Translations under genes and position numbers: made by a program | Shown: one piece after another, positions 1 to 8,408 of the stretch | How positions within the stretch are numbered: position 1 is the first letter of the stretch | Layout of the letters: the number at the start of each line of letters is the position of its first letter | DNA from: JALYNX01 sp040905925 | Lineage (GTDB): Bacteria > Actinomycetota > Acidimicrobiia > Spongiisociales > ZC4RG35 | DNA: 36,091 nucleotides | Assembly (NCBI GenBank): GCA_040905925.1 | Contig: JBBDQO010000064.1 | Location: forward strand, 1 to 36,091 | Reading direction: 5' to 3' | Notes under the pieces: model-generated | Seen by the model: only the letters and a program-made list of their open reading frames with translations | Database searches by the model: none | What the model was told of the DNA's origin: nothing

Positions 1-1
1 C

Positions 2-109
2 GGTGAGGTGGTCATCATGGGCTCGGTGATCCCCCCGACCCCAGTTCGTCCCGGCGACGTGATCACCTACGAGCTGTCCCCTCTGCCCCCGATCTCGGTG
101 CGGGTATGA
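2..109 (+). CDS. C-terminal fragment of FAH-family / 2-keto-4-pentenoate hydratase-like protein (partial)
   Basis: The left edge of the window cuts this gene. The last 35 codons read GEVVIMGSVIPPTPVRPGDV... and end ...LPPISVRV before TGA at 107-109. A 'G-V-x-x-GS ... P-GD-V' run followed by a closing '...SVRV' is the usual C-terminal strand pattern of the fumarylacetoacetate hydrolase superfamily (2-keto-4-pentenoate hydratase and relatives), which hydrate or cleave 2-keto acids in aromatic and related catabolism. Metal ligands and N-terminus are outside the window, so the exact member cannot be named. It converges on the AhpD-like gene with 54 bases between them. Confidence 0.55.
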   Translation, partial: GEVVIMGSVIPPTPVRPGDVITYELSPLPPISVRV

Positions 110-163
110 CGCCGAGCGCCTGAATCGCCTGCCACACCCGTGAGCGGGGTCCGTGCGGCCAGG

Positions 164-793
164 TCAGCCGTTGGCCCAGTAGTCCGCGGACTCCTTGGAG
201 GCGGCGAGACCCCCGGCATCCTCGAACCCGGGGGCCATTGAGGCCGAGGTGCCCGCCATCACCTGGTGATGGTCGATGTCGAGCAGACGCAGCCAGCTTT
301 GCTGACCCATGGTCAGGCCAATGAAGCAACCCAGCTCGACGAGCTCGGCCTCGCTGAAGTGGGTATACATCCGGTCCCAGAACCCGTCGTCGGTGTCGAG
401 GTGCCAGGTGATCGCCTCGGCGTAGGCGAGGGCAGCCTTCTGCCTGTCGTCGTACTGCTCCGAGGATTCGAAGTTGAGCAAGTCGTCGTACTTGCCTTCG
501 GTGAGCCCAAGCTTCCTGCCCTGCTCGGATCGCTGGTTGCCGCAGTACTCGCATTTCACCGATCGGGACACGTAGACCCTGCACAGCTCTTTGATGTCAT
601 GGTCCACGACCCCCTCGCTGAAGAGGTCCTTCCAGCTGTTGGCGAAGAACCAGAAGGCGTTGGGGACATGGGCGCGGATGGCCGAGCTCTCGGGGCGAGG
701 TGTTCCCTCCCGGGCGCAGCGCTCCATCTCGGCGCGCATCTCCGGCGTCATGTCGTCGAGTGGTACGTAGCTGATCCGCTGCTGGCCGGTCAT
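164..793 (-). CDS. Carboxymuconolactone decarboxylase / AhpD-like protein
   Basis: This 209-residue protein belongs to the all-helical CMD/AhpD fold. The core motif is CEYCGNQRSE (C81, C84), the CxxC redox pair of AhpD-type proteins, in the expected place before a helix that in the family carries a His; here that position looks like Gln. It could be a thiol-dependent peroxidase or disulfide reductase partner, or a decarboxylase relative; members of this family often sit in catabolic clusters without a proven reaction. The ATG at 793 is preceded by a good GGAAGGAG ribosome site. A perfect GCAATCGATTGC operator lies about 50 bases upstream (842-853), and a TAGACT -10-like box sits between, so it is probably its own operator-controlled unit rather than the tail of the DMT-transporter operon. 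Confidence 0.8.
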   Translation of the reverse strand: MTGQQRISYVPLDDMTPEMRAEMERCAREGTPRPESSAIRAHVPNAFWFFANSWKDLFSEGVVDHDIKELCRVYVSRSVKCEYCGNQRSEQGRKLGLTEGKYDDLLNFESSEQYDDRQKAALAYAEAITWHLDTDDGFWDRMYTHFSEAELVELGCFIGLTMGQQSWLRLLDIDHHQVMAGTSASMAPGFEDAGGLAASKESADYWANG

Positions 794-841
794 GAGCTCT
801 CCTTCCGAGATCAGGAGGACAGTCTAGGCCACCTTGATCCA

Positions 842-853
842 GCAATCGATTGC
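842..853. promoter_or_regulatory. LacI-family operator, site 1
   Basis: GCAATCGATTGC is a perfect 12-base palindrome with a central CpG, matching CAANCGNTTG. It lies between the end of the DMT transporter gene and the start of the AhpD-like gene (minus strand), just upstream of a TAGACT -10-like box. Confidence 0.75.
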
Positions 854-887
854 CGGATGCGCTGCCAGCGGGGTCTTTGCAGGAGGA

Positions 888-1790
888 CTAACGCTGTATC
901 CCGATGAGGGTCACTCCGATGGCGACGAGAATCACACTGGCCGCTATCCAGCCGTCGATTCGCTCCTCCTCTCGGATGAAGATCCAGCCCAGCGCCAGGG
1001 CGAAGATGCCCTGTGTCCCCTGGATCACGCCGACCAGCCACGCATCGAGATAGGAGAAGGCGGCGAACTGGGTGAGGAGCGCTCCGCTCATGGCGACGCC
1101 GGCGCCCACGAACCACCAAGGGATCTGTCCAAAGTTCTCCCTTGCTCGCCGCCCGATTCGGCCGGCGAGCAAGTCGAGGGTGACCACGACGGTGAGCGCG
1201 GCGAGCGAGCCGATGAAGGCGCCGACCACGCCGTCGTCGAAGCGAATGAGCCCCCACTTCTTGACCACAAACCCGAGCCCGAAGAACACCGGTGCTGCGG
1301 CGGCGAAAATAAAACCGAGCCGTCGGGTTCTCGGGTCGGCCTGAGCGGCGACCCCGTCGAGTACCGACGTTGGTGTCGCTCGAGCCCGGACCAGAGCGAG
1401 GAGACCGGCGATGACGATGAGCCCACCCACGGCGTCGAGCACCTCGACGCCCTCGCCGAGGACGAGCCATCCGGCGACCGCAGCCACGAGAGGGCTGCCC
1501 GTGATGAAGGCGCTACTGCGAGTCGCCCCCACCAGGCGCACCGCCCGCAGGTTGGCAAAACGTCCCATCACTGACCCCAGGACCCCGCCGACGGCGAGCC
1601 CGATCACACCTGCGGTGCTCCACGGGGGAGCGGTAACCGTCAGCGAGATCAGCCCGAGTACGAACCCATTGACCAGGATCGTCATCAGCAGCCCGTCGTC
1701 CTGGGGACGGTGCCGCTGGCCGATGCGCGCCAGCACCGAGCCGGCTGCGAAGAGCGCTCCTGTCGCCAGGCCAAGTACGACCCCGATCAA
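888..1790 (-). CDS. EamA/DMT-family transporter
   Basis: The 300-residue protein is almost entirely hydrophobic, with about ten membrane segments arranged as two EamA-like halves (roughly residues 1-135 and 155-300). Members of the drug/metabolite transporter superfamily move small metabolites or amino-acid-like compounds across the inner membrane, most often as exporters. The usual EamA pattern of a small-residue-rich first helix (GLATGALFAAGSVLAR) and an acidic residue before the fifth helix (VLGEGVEVLDA) is visible. The start appears to be TTG at 1790, four bases after the small upstream frame ends, which suggests translational coupling in one transcript from the sulfite-oxidase-like gene. 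Substrate is unknown. Confidence 0.8.
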   Translation of the reverse strand: MIGVVLGLATGALFAAGSVLARIGQRHRPQDDGLLMTILVNGFVLGLISLTVTAPPWSTAGVIGLAVGGVLGSVMGRFANLRAVRLVGATRSSAFITGSPLVAAVAGWLVLGEGVEVLDAVGGLIVIAGLLALVRARATPTSVLDGVAAQADPRTRRLGFIFAAAAPVFFGLGFVVKKWGLIRFDDGVVGAFIGSLAALTVVVTLDLLAGRIGRRARENFGQIPWWFVGAGVAMSGALLTQFAAFSYLDAWLVGVIQGTQGIFALALGWIFIREEERIDGWIAASVILVAIGVTLIGIQR

Positions 1791-1794
1791 GCGC

Positions 1795-1956
1795 TCACTG
1801 GCGTCTCGAGTCGGTCGTCAGTTTCTGCTCCAGCCAATTGAACTCGGTCCTCACCAACTCGTATTGCCGCTCCGGGTGTGCCCCAGCAGCGATGAAGACG
1901 ATCCCCTGGTCGGCGCGTCGTCTTCGAGCCACCCCCTCTGGAAGCATCGGCCCCAT
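1795..1956 (-). pseudogene. Small frame resembling the C-terminus of a DyP-type peroxidase (possible remnant)
   Basis: A 53-codon frame starting at ATG 1956 fills the space between the sulfite-oxidase-like gene and the DMT transporter. Its middle, QGIVFIAAGAHPERQYELVR, resembles the final strand-helix of DyP-type heme peroxidases, where a 'RGL-F-A-x-x-A-x-x-x-RQFE-VQ' pattern is usual. No heme-binding domain precedes it; upstream the frame runs into the out-of-frame 3' end of the sulfite-oxidase-like gene. It may be the leftover of a deleted peroxidase gene or a genuine small protein. The resemblance is by eye only, so the call is tentative. Confidence 0.35.
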
Positions 1957-1970
1957 AACTGGTGGTGCGG

Positions 1971-3101
1971 TCACGCCACGGTCACTTCGGTCTTGACCAC
2001 GCCGGTCCACTCGTAGCCGTTGGGGTTCCAGAAGACTGAGCCATCGAGCGGCTGGGTGCGCCCAAGAGCGTCGATGGCTCGCGACCAGATCTCATGGATG
2101 CCGGGCTCGAGGTCCGCTTGCGTCGTCCACTGATACCACGCATATGGGCTCTCGGGCGCCTGAAACTCGGCAGGCTGCCAGCTTTGGCCACGGTCGAACG
2201 ACACCAGAACCGATTCCAGGCGCGCCGAGCCATCGTTGTAGGCGACGCCGCTGACGGTGACCGGGCCTGCTCCCAGTTCTGCCCCCGGCTCGGGGTCGAG
2301 CACGTAACTCATGAGACGAATGAACCAGGTCGGTCTGCTGTTCTCCAGCGTGAAATGGAACTGTTCCCCTGGCTTGACCGGGGACAGCGGAACGCGGTAC
2401 TCAGTCGCGTGGTAGAAGCTTGGAGACTCAGCGATCTCGAACCGCAACCGTGACAGCCATTTCAGCTGCATAGTGCCGAAGAAGCCCGGCGTTACCAGAC
2501 GCACCGGGCCACCATGGATGCCGGGCAGAGGCTCACCGTTGAGGCTCAGAGCAAGAATGCTCTTCTCCAGGACGTCTGCCACCGGCAGGCTGTGCTCCAG
2601 GTCCGGCAATCCTCGTCCCATGGGCAGGTCCGTGCCCTCGGCAGTCACGTACTTCACCTGAGGGTCGACTCTGACGTTGTGCTTCTGGAGCACCGCCGAT
2701 AGCGGGACACCCGTGAAGCGGACGTTGGCCACTCCGCCCTGTTTCCAGGGTGTTCCTGGGGTGCCGTGGTATTGACTCCGGCCGTTGCCCGAGCACTGGA
2801 GCACCATCTCGTATTCGACCTGGTCCATCCCGAGAAGTTCTTCGGCGTGAATGACCAGTCGCGAGGGATCGATCAGGCCGGTCAGTTCGATCTTCCAACC
2901 CTCGACTGGCCGGGGTTCGAGGCTGTGAGCCTCGGCCAGATCCTGGATGTTCCGTACGAACATGGATCCTTTGTCGGTGATGCGTTTTCCGGCGAGCAAG
3001 CTGACCGGGGTCGAAAGAACCAGGGGGGCTGGAGAAAGTACCTCGAGCCGTCTGTCTTTACCCTCGATCCAGCCCAGATCTTCCCTGCTCGCCTGGTTCA
3101 T
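1971..3101 (-). CDS. Sulfite-oxidase-fold molybdopterin oxidoreductase
   Basis: From ATG 3101 this is a 376-residue protein with the two domains of the sulfite oxidase family: an oxidoreductase molybdopterin domain (about residues 30-240) and a C-terminal Mo-co dimerisation domain with immunoglobulin-like strands (about 255-376). The molybdenum-ligating cysteine is visible in MVLQCSGNGR (C103). There is no heme or cytochrome domain and no signal peptide from this start, so it looks cytoplasmic, unlike periplasmic SorA or MsrP. The frame stays open upstream to an ATG at 3257, but that stretch is low in coding character; a possible promoter (TTGCTG, 16 bases, TATAGC) would put the transcript start near 3257, so either a 155-base leader or a leaderless longer protein is possible. 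The electron donor in the cell is unknown; sulfite itself is not assured. Confidence 0.8.
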   Translation of the reverse strand: MNQASREDLGWIEGKDRRLEVLSPAPLVLSTPVSLLAGKRITDKGSMFVRNIQDLAEAHSLEPRPVEGWKIELTGLIDPSRLVIHAEELLGMDQVEYEMVLQCSGNGRSQYHGTPGTPWKQGGVANVRFTGVPLSAVLQKHNVRVDPQVKYVTAEGTDLPMGRGLPDLEHSLPVADVLEKSILALSLNGEPLPGIHGGPVRLVTPGFFGTMQLKWLSRLRFEIAESPSFYHATEYRVPLSPVKPGEQFHFTLENSRPTWFIRLMSYVLDPEPGAELGAGPVTVSGVAYNDGSARLESVLVSFDRGQSWQPAEFQAPESPYAWYQWTTQADLEPGIHEIWSRAIDALGRTQPLDGSVFWNPNGYEWTGVVKTEVTVA

Positions 3102-3244
3102 ACCACTTTCCCTTTGCCGGTGCGTCTCATCAGCGGTCCGGATCCGGGAAGACCGGCTCGCGGCACTTTCAGCAAGCGATATGCGCCAGAGTCGGCCAGG
3201 TCGACCAACTGGAACCGGACCGGGAAGCCCGGCCGGACTGTCTG

Positions 3245-3273
3245 TTGCACCCCGCATGCCGATGCTATATCGT
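3245..3273 (+). promoter_or_regulatory. Candidate promoter for the ABC ATPase pair
   Basis: TTGCAC at 3245-3250 and TATCGT at 3268-3273 are separated by 17 bases. The operator at 3288-3299 would sit just downstream of the transcript start, a roadblock position. A weaker minus-strand promoter overlaps it (TTGCTG reading down from 3291, TATAGC from 3269). Confidence 0.35.
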
Positions 3274-3287
3274 GCGGTGGCGGTTCA

Positions 3288-3299
3288 GCAATCGATTGC
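3288..3299. promoter_or_regulatory. LacI-family operator, site 2
   Basis: GCAATCGATTGC, extending to a perfect 14-base palindrome AGCAATCGATTGCT at 3287-3300. It lies between the divergent sulfite-oxidase-like gene and the first ABC ATPase gene. It is identical in its 12-base core to site 1. Confidence 0.8.
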
Positions 3300-3325
3300 T
3301 AACCCAGGAGGAGGATGGGTGAGAA

Positions 3326-4702
3326 GTGAACACGCTGGCCCATGGTTCACCCGTCGGCGTGGCCGCGATCCTCGGCCCAAGGGTTCGCAGGGGAGACCTT
3401 CGAGAGGATGAGTCACCTCAGCAACTTGGCCGCTCGATGGAGCATGGCCCGTGTCGTCACTACCCAACGGTCGAACAGGGATACGGCGGCCGGGGGGTGA
3501 AGGCTTCGGTAGACGCCACCGGGCAGGCGACCAGGCCGCTGGTCGCCTCTGTCCGTGACCTCCAGGTCCATTTCCAGGCCAAGGCCGGTGTGGTCCACGC
3601 CGTCGACGGTGTCTCCTTCGAGATCCGCGATGGCGAGACTCTCGGGTTGGTGGGTGAGACCGGTTGCGGGAAAAGCGTGACGGCCCGCTCATTCATCCGG
3701 CTCGTCCCGAGCCCGCCAGGGATATATGCCGGAGGACGCATCGACTTCTGGTCCACGGAAGCTCGTCGCAACGACGAGGACCCGATCGACCTCCTCCAGG
3801 TCCCGCACGAGGTGATGTTGCGTATCCGCGGCGATCGCATCGCGATGATCTTCCAGGACCCGGGGAAGGCTCTCAATCCCGCTCTCTCGATCCGAAGCCA
3901 GGTCGCCGAGGTATTCCACCAGCACAGATCCGATGACATCCTGAAAGGCCTGGGGCCGGGGGTCCCATCACTCATCATCCGCCGTGCGGCCAGACAGCTG
4001 ACCAACGGCTTCGAGCGGTTCCTGCTCAACTTCCCTCCACTTCGCTCCAAGGCGGCAAAGCTCGACGAGAGGGTCGACGAGCTCGTCGCACATGCGCTGA
4101 CGGAGGTCCAGATCCCCAACCCGCGCAAGATCATGGGTAGCTACCCCCATGAGCTTTCGGGGGGAATGAAACAGCGAGTCCTGATCGCACAGGCACTCGC
4201 CTGCAACCCCGACTTGCTCATAGCCGACGAGCCCACCACCTCCCTCGACGTCACCATCCAGGCCCGGATCCTCGAGCTGATCGCCGAGTTGCAGGAGCGT
4301 CTCGAGACCTCCGTCCTCTATATCAGCCACGATCTCTCATTGGTCAAGGAGATATGCGACCGGGTGGCCGTGATGTATGCGGGACGCATCGTCGAGACAG
4401 GCACAACGGAGGAGGTCTTCAGGAACCCAAAGCACCCTTACACCCGCGGGCTGATGGCCGCGGTTCCCTCTGCTGCCCACCGCCGTGGCGAGTTGGTCGC
4501 CATCCCCGGCAATGTCCCGGAGCTGGTGGCGCCTCCGCCATCATGCCATTTCCACACGAGATGCCCGTACGCGGTCGAGATCTGTCGGACCGTTGACCCC
4601 GAGACCATCGAGGTGGGAGGTAGCCACTCGGTGGCCTGCTTCGCCTACGGCTCGAGTGACTCGGTCGCCGTTCTCCCCACACTCGAGAGATGGGTCTCGT
4701 GA
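3326..4702 (+). CDS. Oligopeptide/dipeptide-type ABC transporter ATPase (DppD/OppD-like)
   Basis: This is one of the two cytoplasmic ATPases that power a peptide/nickel-type importer. Visible motifs from the GTG at 3326 are Walker A GETGCGKS (about 110-117), Q-loop FQDPGKALNPA, signature LSGGMKQR, Walker B LLIADEPTTSLD, H-loop ISHD, and a C-terminal oligopeptide-type segment with HTRCPYA. Between the Q-loop and the signature there is an extra charged segment of about 60 residues, making the protein longer than the usual 320-340. The GGAGGAGG at 3307-3314 favours GTG 3326, but the first 57 residues look non-conserved and GTG 3497 is a good alternative. It overlaps the next ATPase gene by 13 bases. 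Its permeases and binding protein are 10 kb away at 15-18.9 kb. Confidence 0.9.
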   Translation: MNTLAHGSPVGVAAILGPRVRRGDLREDESPQQLGRSMEHGPCRHYPTVEQGYGGRGVKASVDATGQATRPLVASVRDLQVHFQAKAGVVHAVDGVSFEIRDGETLGLVGETGCGKSVTARSFIRLVPSPPGIYAGGRIDFWSTEARRNDEDPIDLLQVPHEVMLRIRGDRIAMIFQDPGKALNPALSIRSQVAEVFHQHRSDDILKGLGPGVPSLIIRRAARQLTNGFERFLLNFPPLRSKAAKLDERVDELVAHALTEVQIPNPRKIMGSYPHELSGGMKQRVLIAQALACNPDLLIADEPTTSLDVTIQARILELIAELQERLETSVLYISHDLSLVKEICDRVAVMYAGRIVETGTTEEVFRNPKHPYTRGLMAAVPSAAHRRGELVAIPGNVPELVAPPPSCHFHTRCPYAVEICRTVDPETIEVGGSHSVACFAYGSSDSVAVLPTLERWVS

Positions 4703-6057
4703 CCTCCCTCCGCTCCAAGCAGGGCGTGACCGAGGGCTCCAAGGCCGAGCGCACAGTGATCTCACTTCGCGGGGTCGAGAAGTACTTCCCCATCAAAGAG
4801 GGCGCGCTGCAGCGGGTGGTAGGTCAGGTCAGGGCCGTCGACGGAGTGTCTTTCGACATCCGCCCCGGGGAGACTCTGGGCCTCGTGGGAGAGTCGGGGT
4901 GCGGGAAGACGACGCTCGGCCGCTGCATCAGCGGGCTGGCAGCGGCGACCAGGGGAAAGATCTACTTCAGGCTGTCCGACGGGGACGCCGCCCGCCTCGA
5001 CGAGATAGAGGCCACCTCCGAGCACGAGCGCACGCCCCAGCAGCGGAAAGAGGTGGCGAGGATCGACGATGACCACCGCATCGATCAGCTCTCGGGGCAG
5101 AGGTGGCGAACATACCGTCGCAATTGCCAGGTCGTCTTCCAGGACTCATTCAGCTCATTGAATCCGAGACAGCTGGTCAAGGACATCGTGGCCCGACCGC
5201 TTCGGGTCCACGACGAGGCTTCGGGCCAGGAGTTGACCGAACGTGTCGTTTCCCTGCTCGAGAGCGTGGGGTTGAGTCGCCAGCACCTGTATCGATTTCC
5301 GCATCAGTTCTCCGGCGGTCAGCGACAAAGGATATCGATTGCTCGTGCACTCGCCCTCGATCCCGAGTTCATCGTGCTCGACGAGCCGACCTCTGCTCTG
5401 GACGTGTCAGTGCAGGCTCAGATCCTCAACCTCCTCCACGAGCTGCAGCAGGAGCGAGGGCTCACCTACCTGTTCATCAGTCATGACCTCGGTGTGGTTC
5501 GGTTGATGAGCGACCGCATCGCCGTGATGTATCTGGGCAAGGTGGCCGAGCAGGGCACCGCCCGGGAGCTGTTCGAAGACCCCCGTCACCCGTACACCGA
5601 GGCACTCCTCGCCGCCAACCCCGACATCAACTCGGAGGAATCCGAGATGAGGGGCCTGCCCGGGACGGTCCCGGACCCTGCCAACCCGCCCGAGGGTTGC
5701 AGATTCCACACCCGTTGCCCGGTGGCCACGCCCTCATGCGGCTGGGAGGTCGATGACGCCGTCGCCTGGCTGCAGAACCACGAGACCCTGCTCGAAGGGC
5801 TCACCGACGTGGAACGTCGGTCCCAGTTCGACGCCACACTCGTCTTCCACGACGAGGCCGCGGCATCCGCGGTCAGCGGCGCCTTCCACAGCGGTGACGT
5901 CCCACCTGCAATGAGATCCGCCCTCGAGACCATGTCGACCGACGGCAGCAAAGTGACCATCAGGTTCTCCCCCGTCGAGCCGGTGGAGCTCGAAGACATC
6001 GGCGGCGGCCGTCTCACCGCCTGTCTGCTCCACACCTCCAGGCGGGACCGGATCTAG
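4690..6057 (+). CDS. Oligopeptide/dipeptide-type ABC transporter ATPase (DppF/OppF-like)
   Basis: The partner ATPase, 455 residues, starts at ATG 4690 inside the end of the preceding gene. It has Walker A GESGCGKT (67-74), Q-loop FQDSFSSLNPR (Q151), signature FSGGQRQR, Walker B FIVLDEPTSALD (E232), H-loop ISHDL and the HTRCP segment typical of OppF/DppF. Two features are unusual: a 40-residue charged insertion between Walker A and the Q-loop (about 95-137), and about 100 residues after the HTRCP segment that end in a beta-rich tail with no recognised domain. The stop is 6 bases from the end of the convergent TauE gene. Confidence 0.9.
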   Translation: MGLVTSLRSKQGVTEGSKAERTVISLRGVEKYFPIKEGALQRVVGQVRAVDGVSFDIRPGETLGLVGESGCGKTTLGRCISGLAAATRGKIYFRLSDGDAARLDEIEATSEHERTPQQRKEVARIDDDHRIDQLSGQRWRTYRRNCQVVFQDSFSSLNPRQLVKDIVARPLRVHDEASGQELTERVVSLLESVGLSRQHLYRFPHQFSGGQRQRISIARALALDPEFIVLDEPTSALDVSVQAQILNLLHELQQERGLTYLFISHDLGVVRLMSDRIAVMYLGKVAEQGTARELFEDPRHPYTEALLAANPDINSEESEMRGLPGTVPDPANPPEGCRFHTRCPVATPSCGWEVDDAVAWLQNHETLLEGLTDVERRSQFDATLVFHDEAAASAVSGAFHSGDVPPAMRSALETMSTDGSKVTIRFSPVEPVELEDIGGGRLTACLLHTSRRDRI

Positions 6058-6063
6058 CGCCGC

Positions 6064-6804
6064 TCAGCCGAGAACGGACCAGAGCAGGCGGGCTGCCGCA
6101 AGCCCCAGCAAGGCTAGAACCACCAACTCGAACGCCCTCTGGTTGAGGAGTCTCCCGATTCGAATGCCGACGACGGTCATCGCGGCGACCGGGACGATGG
6201 CCCAGAGTGCCTGAGCCGTTCGCTCCGGCGTGAACGCTCCCAGGACGACCAGTGTCAGCAACTGGATCAGCCCGAAGACCGAGAAGGTGAGGCTCATCAT
6301 GTGGATGAAGGAGGATCGGGTCATCCTGAGGCTGTGCAGATAGGTGGCGATCAGAGGCCCGGCCGTGCCGGTGGCCCCGAGCAGACCACCTCCGACCAGC
6401 CCCATCGGAGCTGCCATCCGACGGGCCGTCGCCCTCTCCAGCCCGAAATGCGGGTCGGCCAGATAGCGCCATATATACACGCCGATCAGGATGGCGATGA
6501 CCACGGAGAGGATCCGGTCGTCGACCTCGGTGAGGATCCAGGTGCCCGCGATCGTCGCACCGGTCCCGACTGCGAGGAAGGGGATCATCACGAAGCCGGT
6601 GCCGCGCGCGCCAGCCCGGTGCTCCCACAACAGCCATCCGTTGGAGACCATGTTCGCAAACGAGAGGACGACGACCGCGTACTCGACGCTGGTGAGACCC
6701 GCGATGAACGGGACGGCGAGCAGCGGCCCACCCATCCCGGTTACACCCTTGACCAGGTAGGCGATCGCGATCACCAACAGCACCAACGCGAATTCGGTCG
6801 TCAC
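6064..6804 (-). CDS. TauE/SafE-family sulfite/organosulfonate exporter-like permease
   Basis: A 246-residue membrane protein with about eight hydrophobic segments and the family's glycine-rich repeats: GVTGMGGPLLAVP near the N-terminus and GLVGGGLLGATGTAGPLI in the second half. TauE/SafE proteins export sulfite, sulfoacetate or other small anions. The start is GTG at 6804, with ATG of an unrelated short frame just before it and no strong ribosome site. It is the last gene of the minus-strand creatininase operon, after a 73-base gap. Together with the sulfite-oxidase-fold gene it hints that a sulfur-containing anion could be involved, but both families are broad. Confidence 0.8.
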   Translation of the reverse strand: MTTEFALVLLVIAIAYLVKGVTGMGGPLLAVPFIAGLTSVEYAVVVLSFANMVSNGWLLWEHRAGARGTGFVMIPFLAVGTGATIAGTWILTEVDDRILSVVIAILIGVYIWRYLADPHFGLERATARRMAAPMGLVGGGLLGATGTAGPLIATYLHSLRMTRSSFIHMMSLTFSVFGLIQLLTLVVLGAFTPERTAQALWAIVPVAAMTVVGIRIGRLLNQRAFELVVLALLGLAAARLLWSVLG

Positions 6805-6877
6805 GACATCACTTGCCAGGCGTCAGGGCCGTCGGGAGCGACGTCCGGCGAGCAGTGCGGGTGCCGAGCAGCCAGAC

Positions 6878-7357
6878 CTACTCCGCGATGGTCAGGTCCG
6901 GTGGGTTGAGCCCCAGCGCCCTCAGCAGACCGAGCTCGTCCCCGAAATACCACGCCTCGGCGATGAGGCCGTCCTCGACCCGCCACAGGCCAACCTCGAT
7001 GACATCGACGTGACGACCCGTTTCCGGGATCCCGTACAGGGACCCGGTGTGAGTTCCCACCACCCGGAAGATCCCCCAGACCTTGTCGTTCTTGGCGGTC
7101 AGCTCGAGAAGGATGTTCTGCCGATCGCGCATCGAGTCATCGTCCATCCCGCCCGGCCCCTGGTGCTCCCACAGCTCCCCGATGTGGGTGAAGCCGGCCC
7201 GGTGCCGCTTGAATCCCGGGGCGAGGAATGGGGCTCTCTCCGACACCTTCGCCACTCGATAGGCGGCCACGACGGCAAGGGCCGTCGCCTCCTCCTCGGT
7301 GCAGGTGCACTCGGTGGAGCCGAACAGCGAGTTGTGAGGATGCTCCACCGTTGCCAT
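6878..7357 (-). CDS. SnoaL/NTF2-like protein
   Basis: A 159-residue protein with the cone-shaped NTF2-like layout. An N-terminal helix leads to a pocket-forming stretch, then a strand with the 'GRHVDVIEVGLWRVEDGLIAE' style pattern and a final 'AWYFGDELGLLRALG', typical of SnoaL-like ester cyclases and limonene-epoxide-hydrolase relatives. These bind small hydrophobic or polyketide-like ligands; many are isomerases or hydrolases and many have no known reaction. The ATG at 7357 is 2 bases beyond the alcohol dehydrogenase stop, so the two are translationally linked. The function in this pathway cannot be named. Confidence 0.7.
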   Translation of the reverse strand: MATVEHPHNSLFGSTECTCTEEEATALAVVAAYRVAKVSERAPFLAPGFKRHRAGFTHIGELWEHQGPGGMDDDSMRDRQNILLELTAKNDKVWGIFRVVGTHTGSLYGIPETGRHVDVIEVGLWRVEDGLIAEAWYFGDELGLLRALGLNPPDLTIAE

Positions 7358-7359
7358 GG

Positions 7360-8403
7360 TCAGATCTCCACGATGGGTCGGACCGCTTCCCGGGACTCGA
7401 GGGCGGCCAGAGCCTCCCCGACCGCTTCGAGCGGGTACACGTGAGTGACCAGAGGGCTCAGGTCGACCTTGCCCGAGCGCATCAGGGCGATCATCGCCGG
7501 GTAGGCATTGGGGCTGGAGCGAATCCCCATGAGATCCACCTCGTCGAGCGTGAGGCGGTCGACCTCGATCTCGGAGAACTTCCCTCCGGTGAGTCCGAGC
7601 AGGGCCACCCTACCTCCCCGTCGCACCGCACCGATCGCCTGCGCCAGCACTCCCGGGTTGCCGGTGCAATCGAAGACGTAATCCACTCCCCTTCCCCCGG
7701 TGAGACGACGGACGCCTGCGACCGGGTCCTCGTTCTCGTAGTCGATCACGTCGTCACTGCCCATCTTGGCAGCGAGATCCAGACGGCCTCCCCGCCCGAT
7801 CATCAACACCTGGGCCGCTCCGGAGGCCGAGGCGACCGCAGCGGTGAGCAGACCCAGCAGGCCCGGGCCGAAGACCGCCACGGTCGATCCGGGGAGGAAC
7901 TCGACCCGTCGCAGGGCATGGACGGTCATCGACCCTTGGTTGACGAGGGCGCCTTCCAGAGGGCTGACCGAGTCTGGGAGCTTGTGAAGCATCTGCGCCG
8001 GGCGCACCGCGTACTCGGCCAGCGCACCAGGGGCCGTGTGTCCGTAGAGGCGGTACCCCGGGGTGCCCGCCTTCTCACACAGGTTGTACCGGCCGCGGCG
8101 GCACATCGGACATCGTCCGCAGCCGACGTGGTTCTCGGCCACCACCTTGTCACCTGGCTCCAGTTCGAGATCGTCCAGCCCCTCACCGAGGGCGACCACC
8201 TGACCGGACCACTCGTGACCCATGACGAAGGGCAGCGACGGCGGCCAGCCCCGCTGCTGGAAAGCCCCCTGAACCATCTTCAGATCCGTGCCACAAAGCC
8301 CGCAAGCCCTGACCCTGAGCAGGACTTCGCCCGGGGCCGGTTCCGGGATGTCGACGTCTTCGACGGCCAGGTCGTTCCATCCCCTCAACACCGCGGCGCG
8401 CAT
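7360..8403 (-). CDS. Zinc-dependent medium-chain alcohol dehydrogenase
   Basis: From ATG 8403 the protein has 347 residues, a normal length for the MDR threonine/sorbitol dehydrogenase group. Catalytic zinc ligands are visible in ACGLCGTD (C37) and MGHEWSG (H, E). The four structural-zinc cysteines are in CGRCPMCRRGRYNLC. The Rossmann nucleotide site is AVFGPGLLGLL, followed by the cofactor-binding strand. It should oxidise a secondary alcohol or polyol-like intermediate with NAD(P). It starts 5 bases after the creatininase stop and so belongs to the same operon. The frame is open for 20 more codons upstream, but those overlap the creatininase end and lack a ribosome site. Confidence 0.9.
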   Translation of the reverse strand: MRAAVLRGWNDLAVEDVDIPEPAPGEVLLRVRACGLCGTDLKMVQGAFQQRGWPPSLPFVMGHEWSGQVVALGEGLDDLELEPGDKVVAENHVGCGRCPMCRRGRYNLCEKAGTPGYRLYGHTAPGALAEYAVRPAQMLHKLPDSVSPLEGALVNQGSMTVHALRRVEFLPGSTVAVFGPGLLGLLTAAVASASGAAQVLMIGRGGRLDLAAKMGSDDVIDYENEDPVAGVRRLTGGRGVDYVFDCTGNPGVLAQAIGAVRRGGRVALLGLTGGKFSEIEVDRLTLDEVDLMGIRSSPNAYPAMIALMRSGKVDLSPLVTHVYPLEAVGEALAALESREAVRPIVEI

Positions 8404-8408
8404 CGTCG

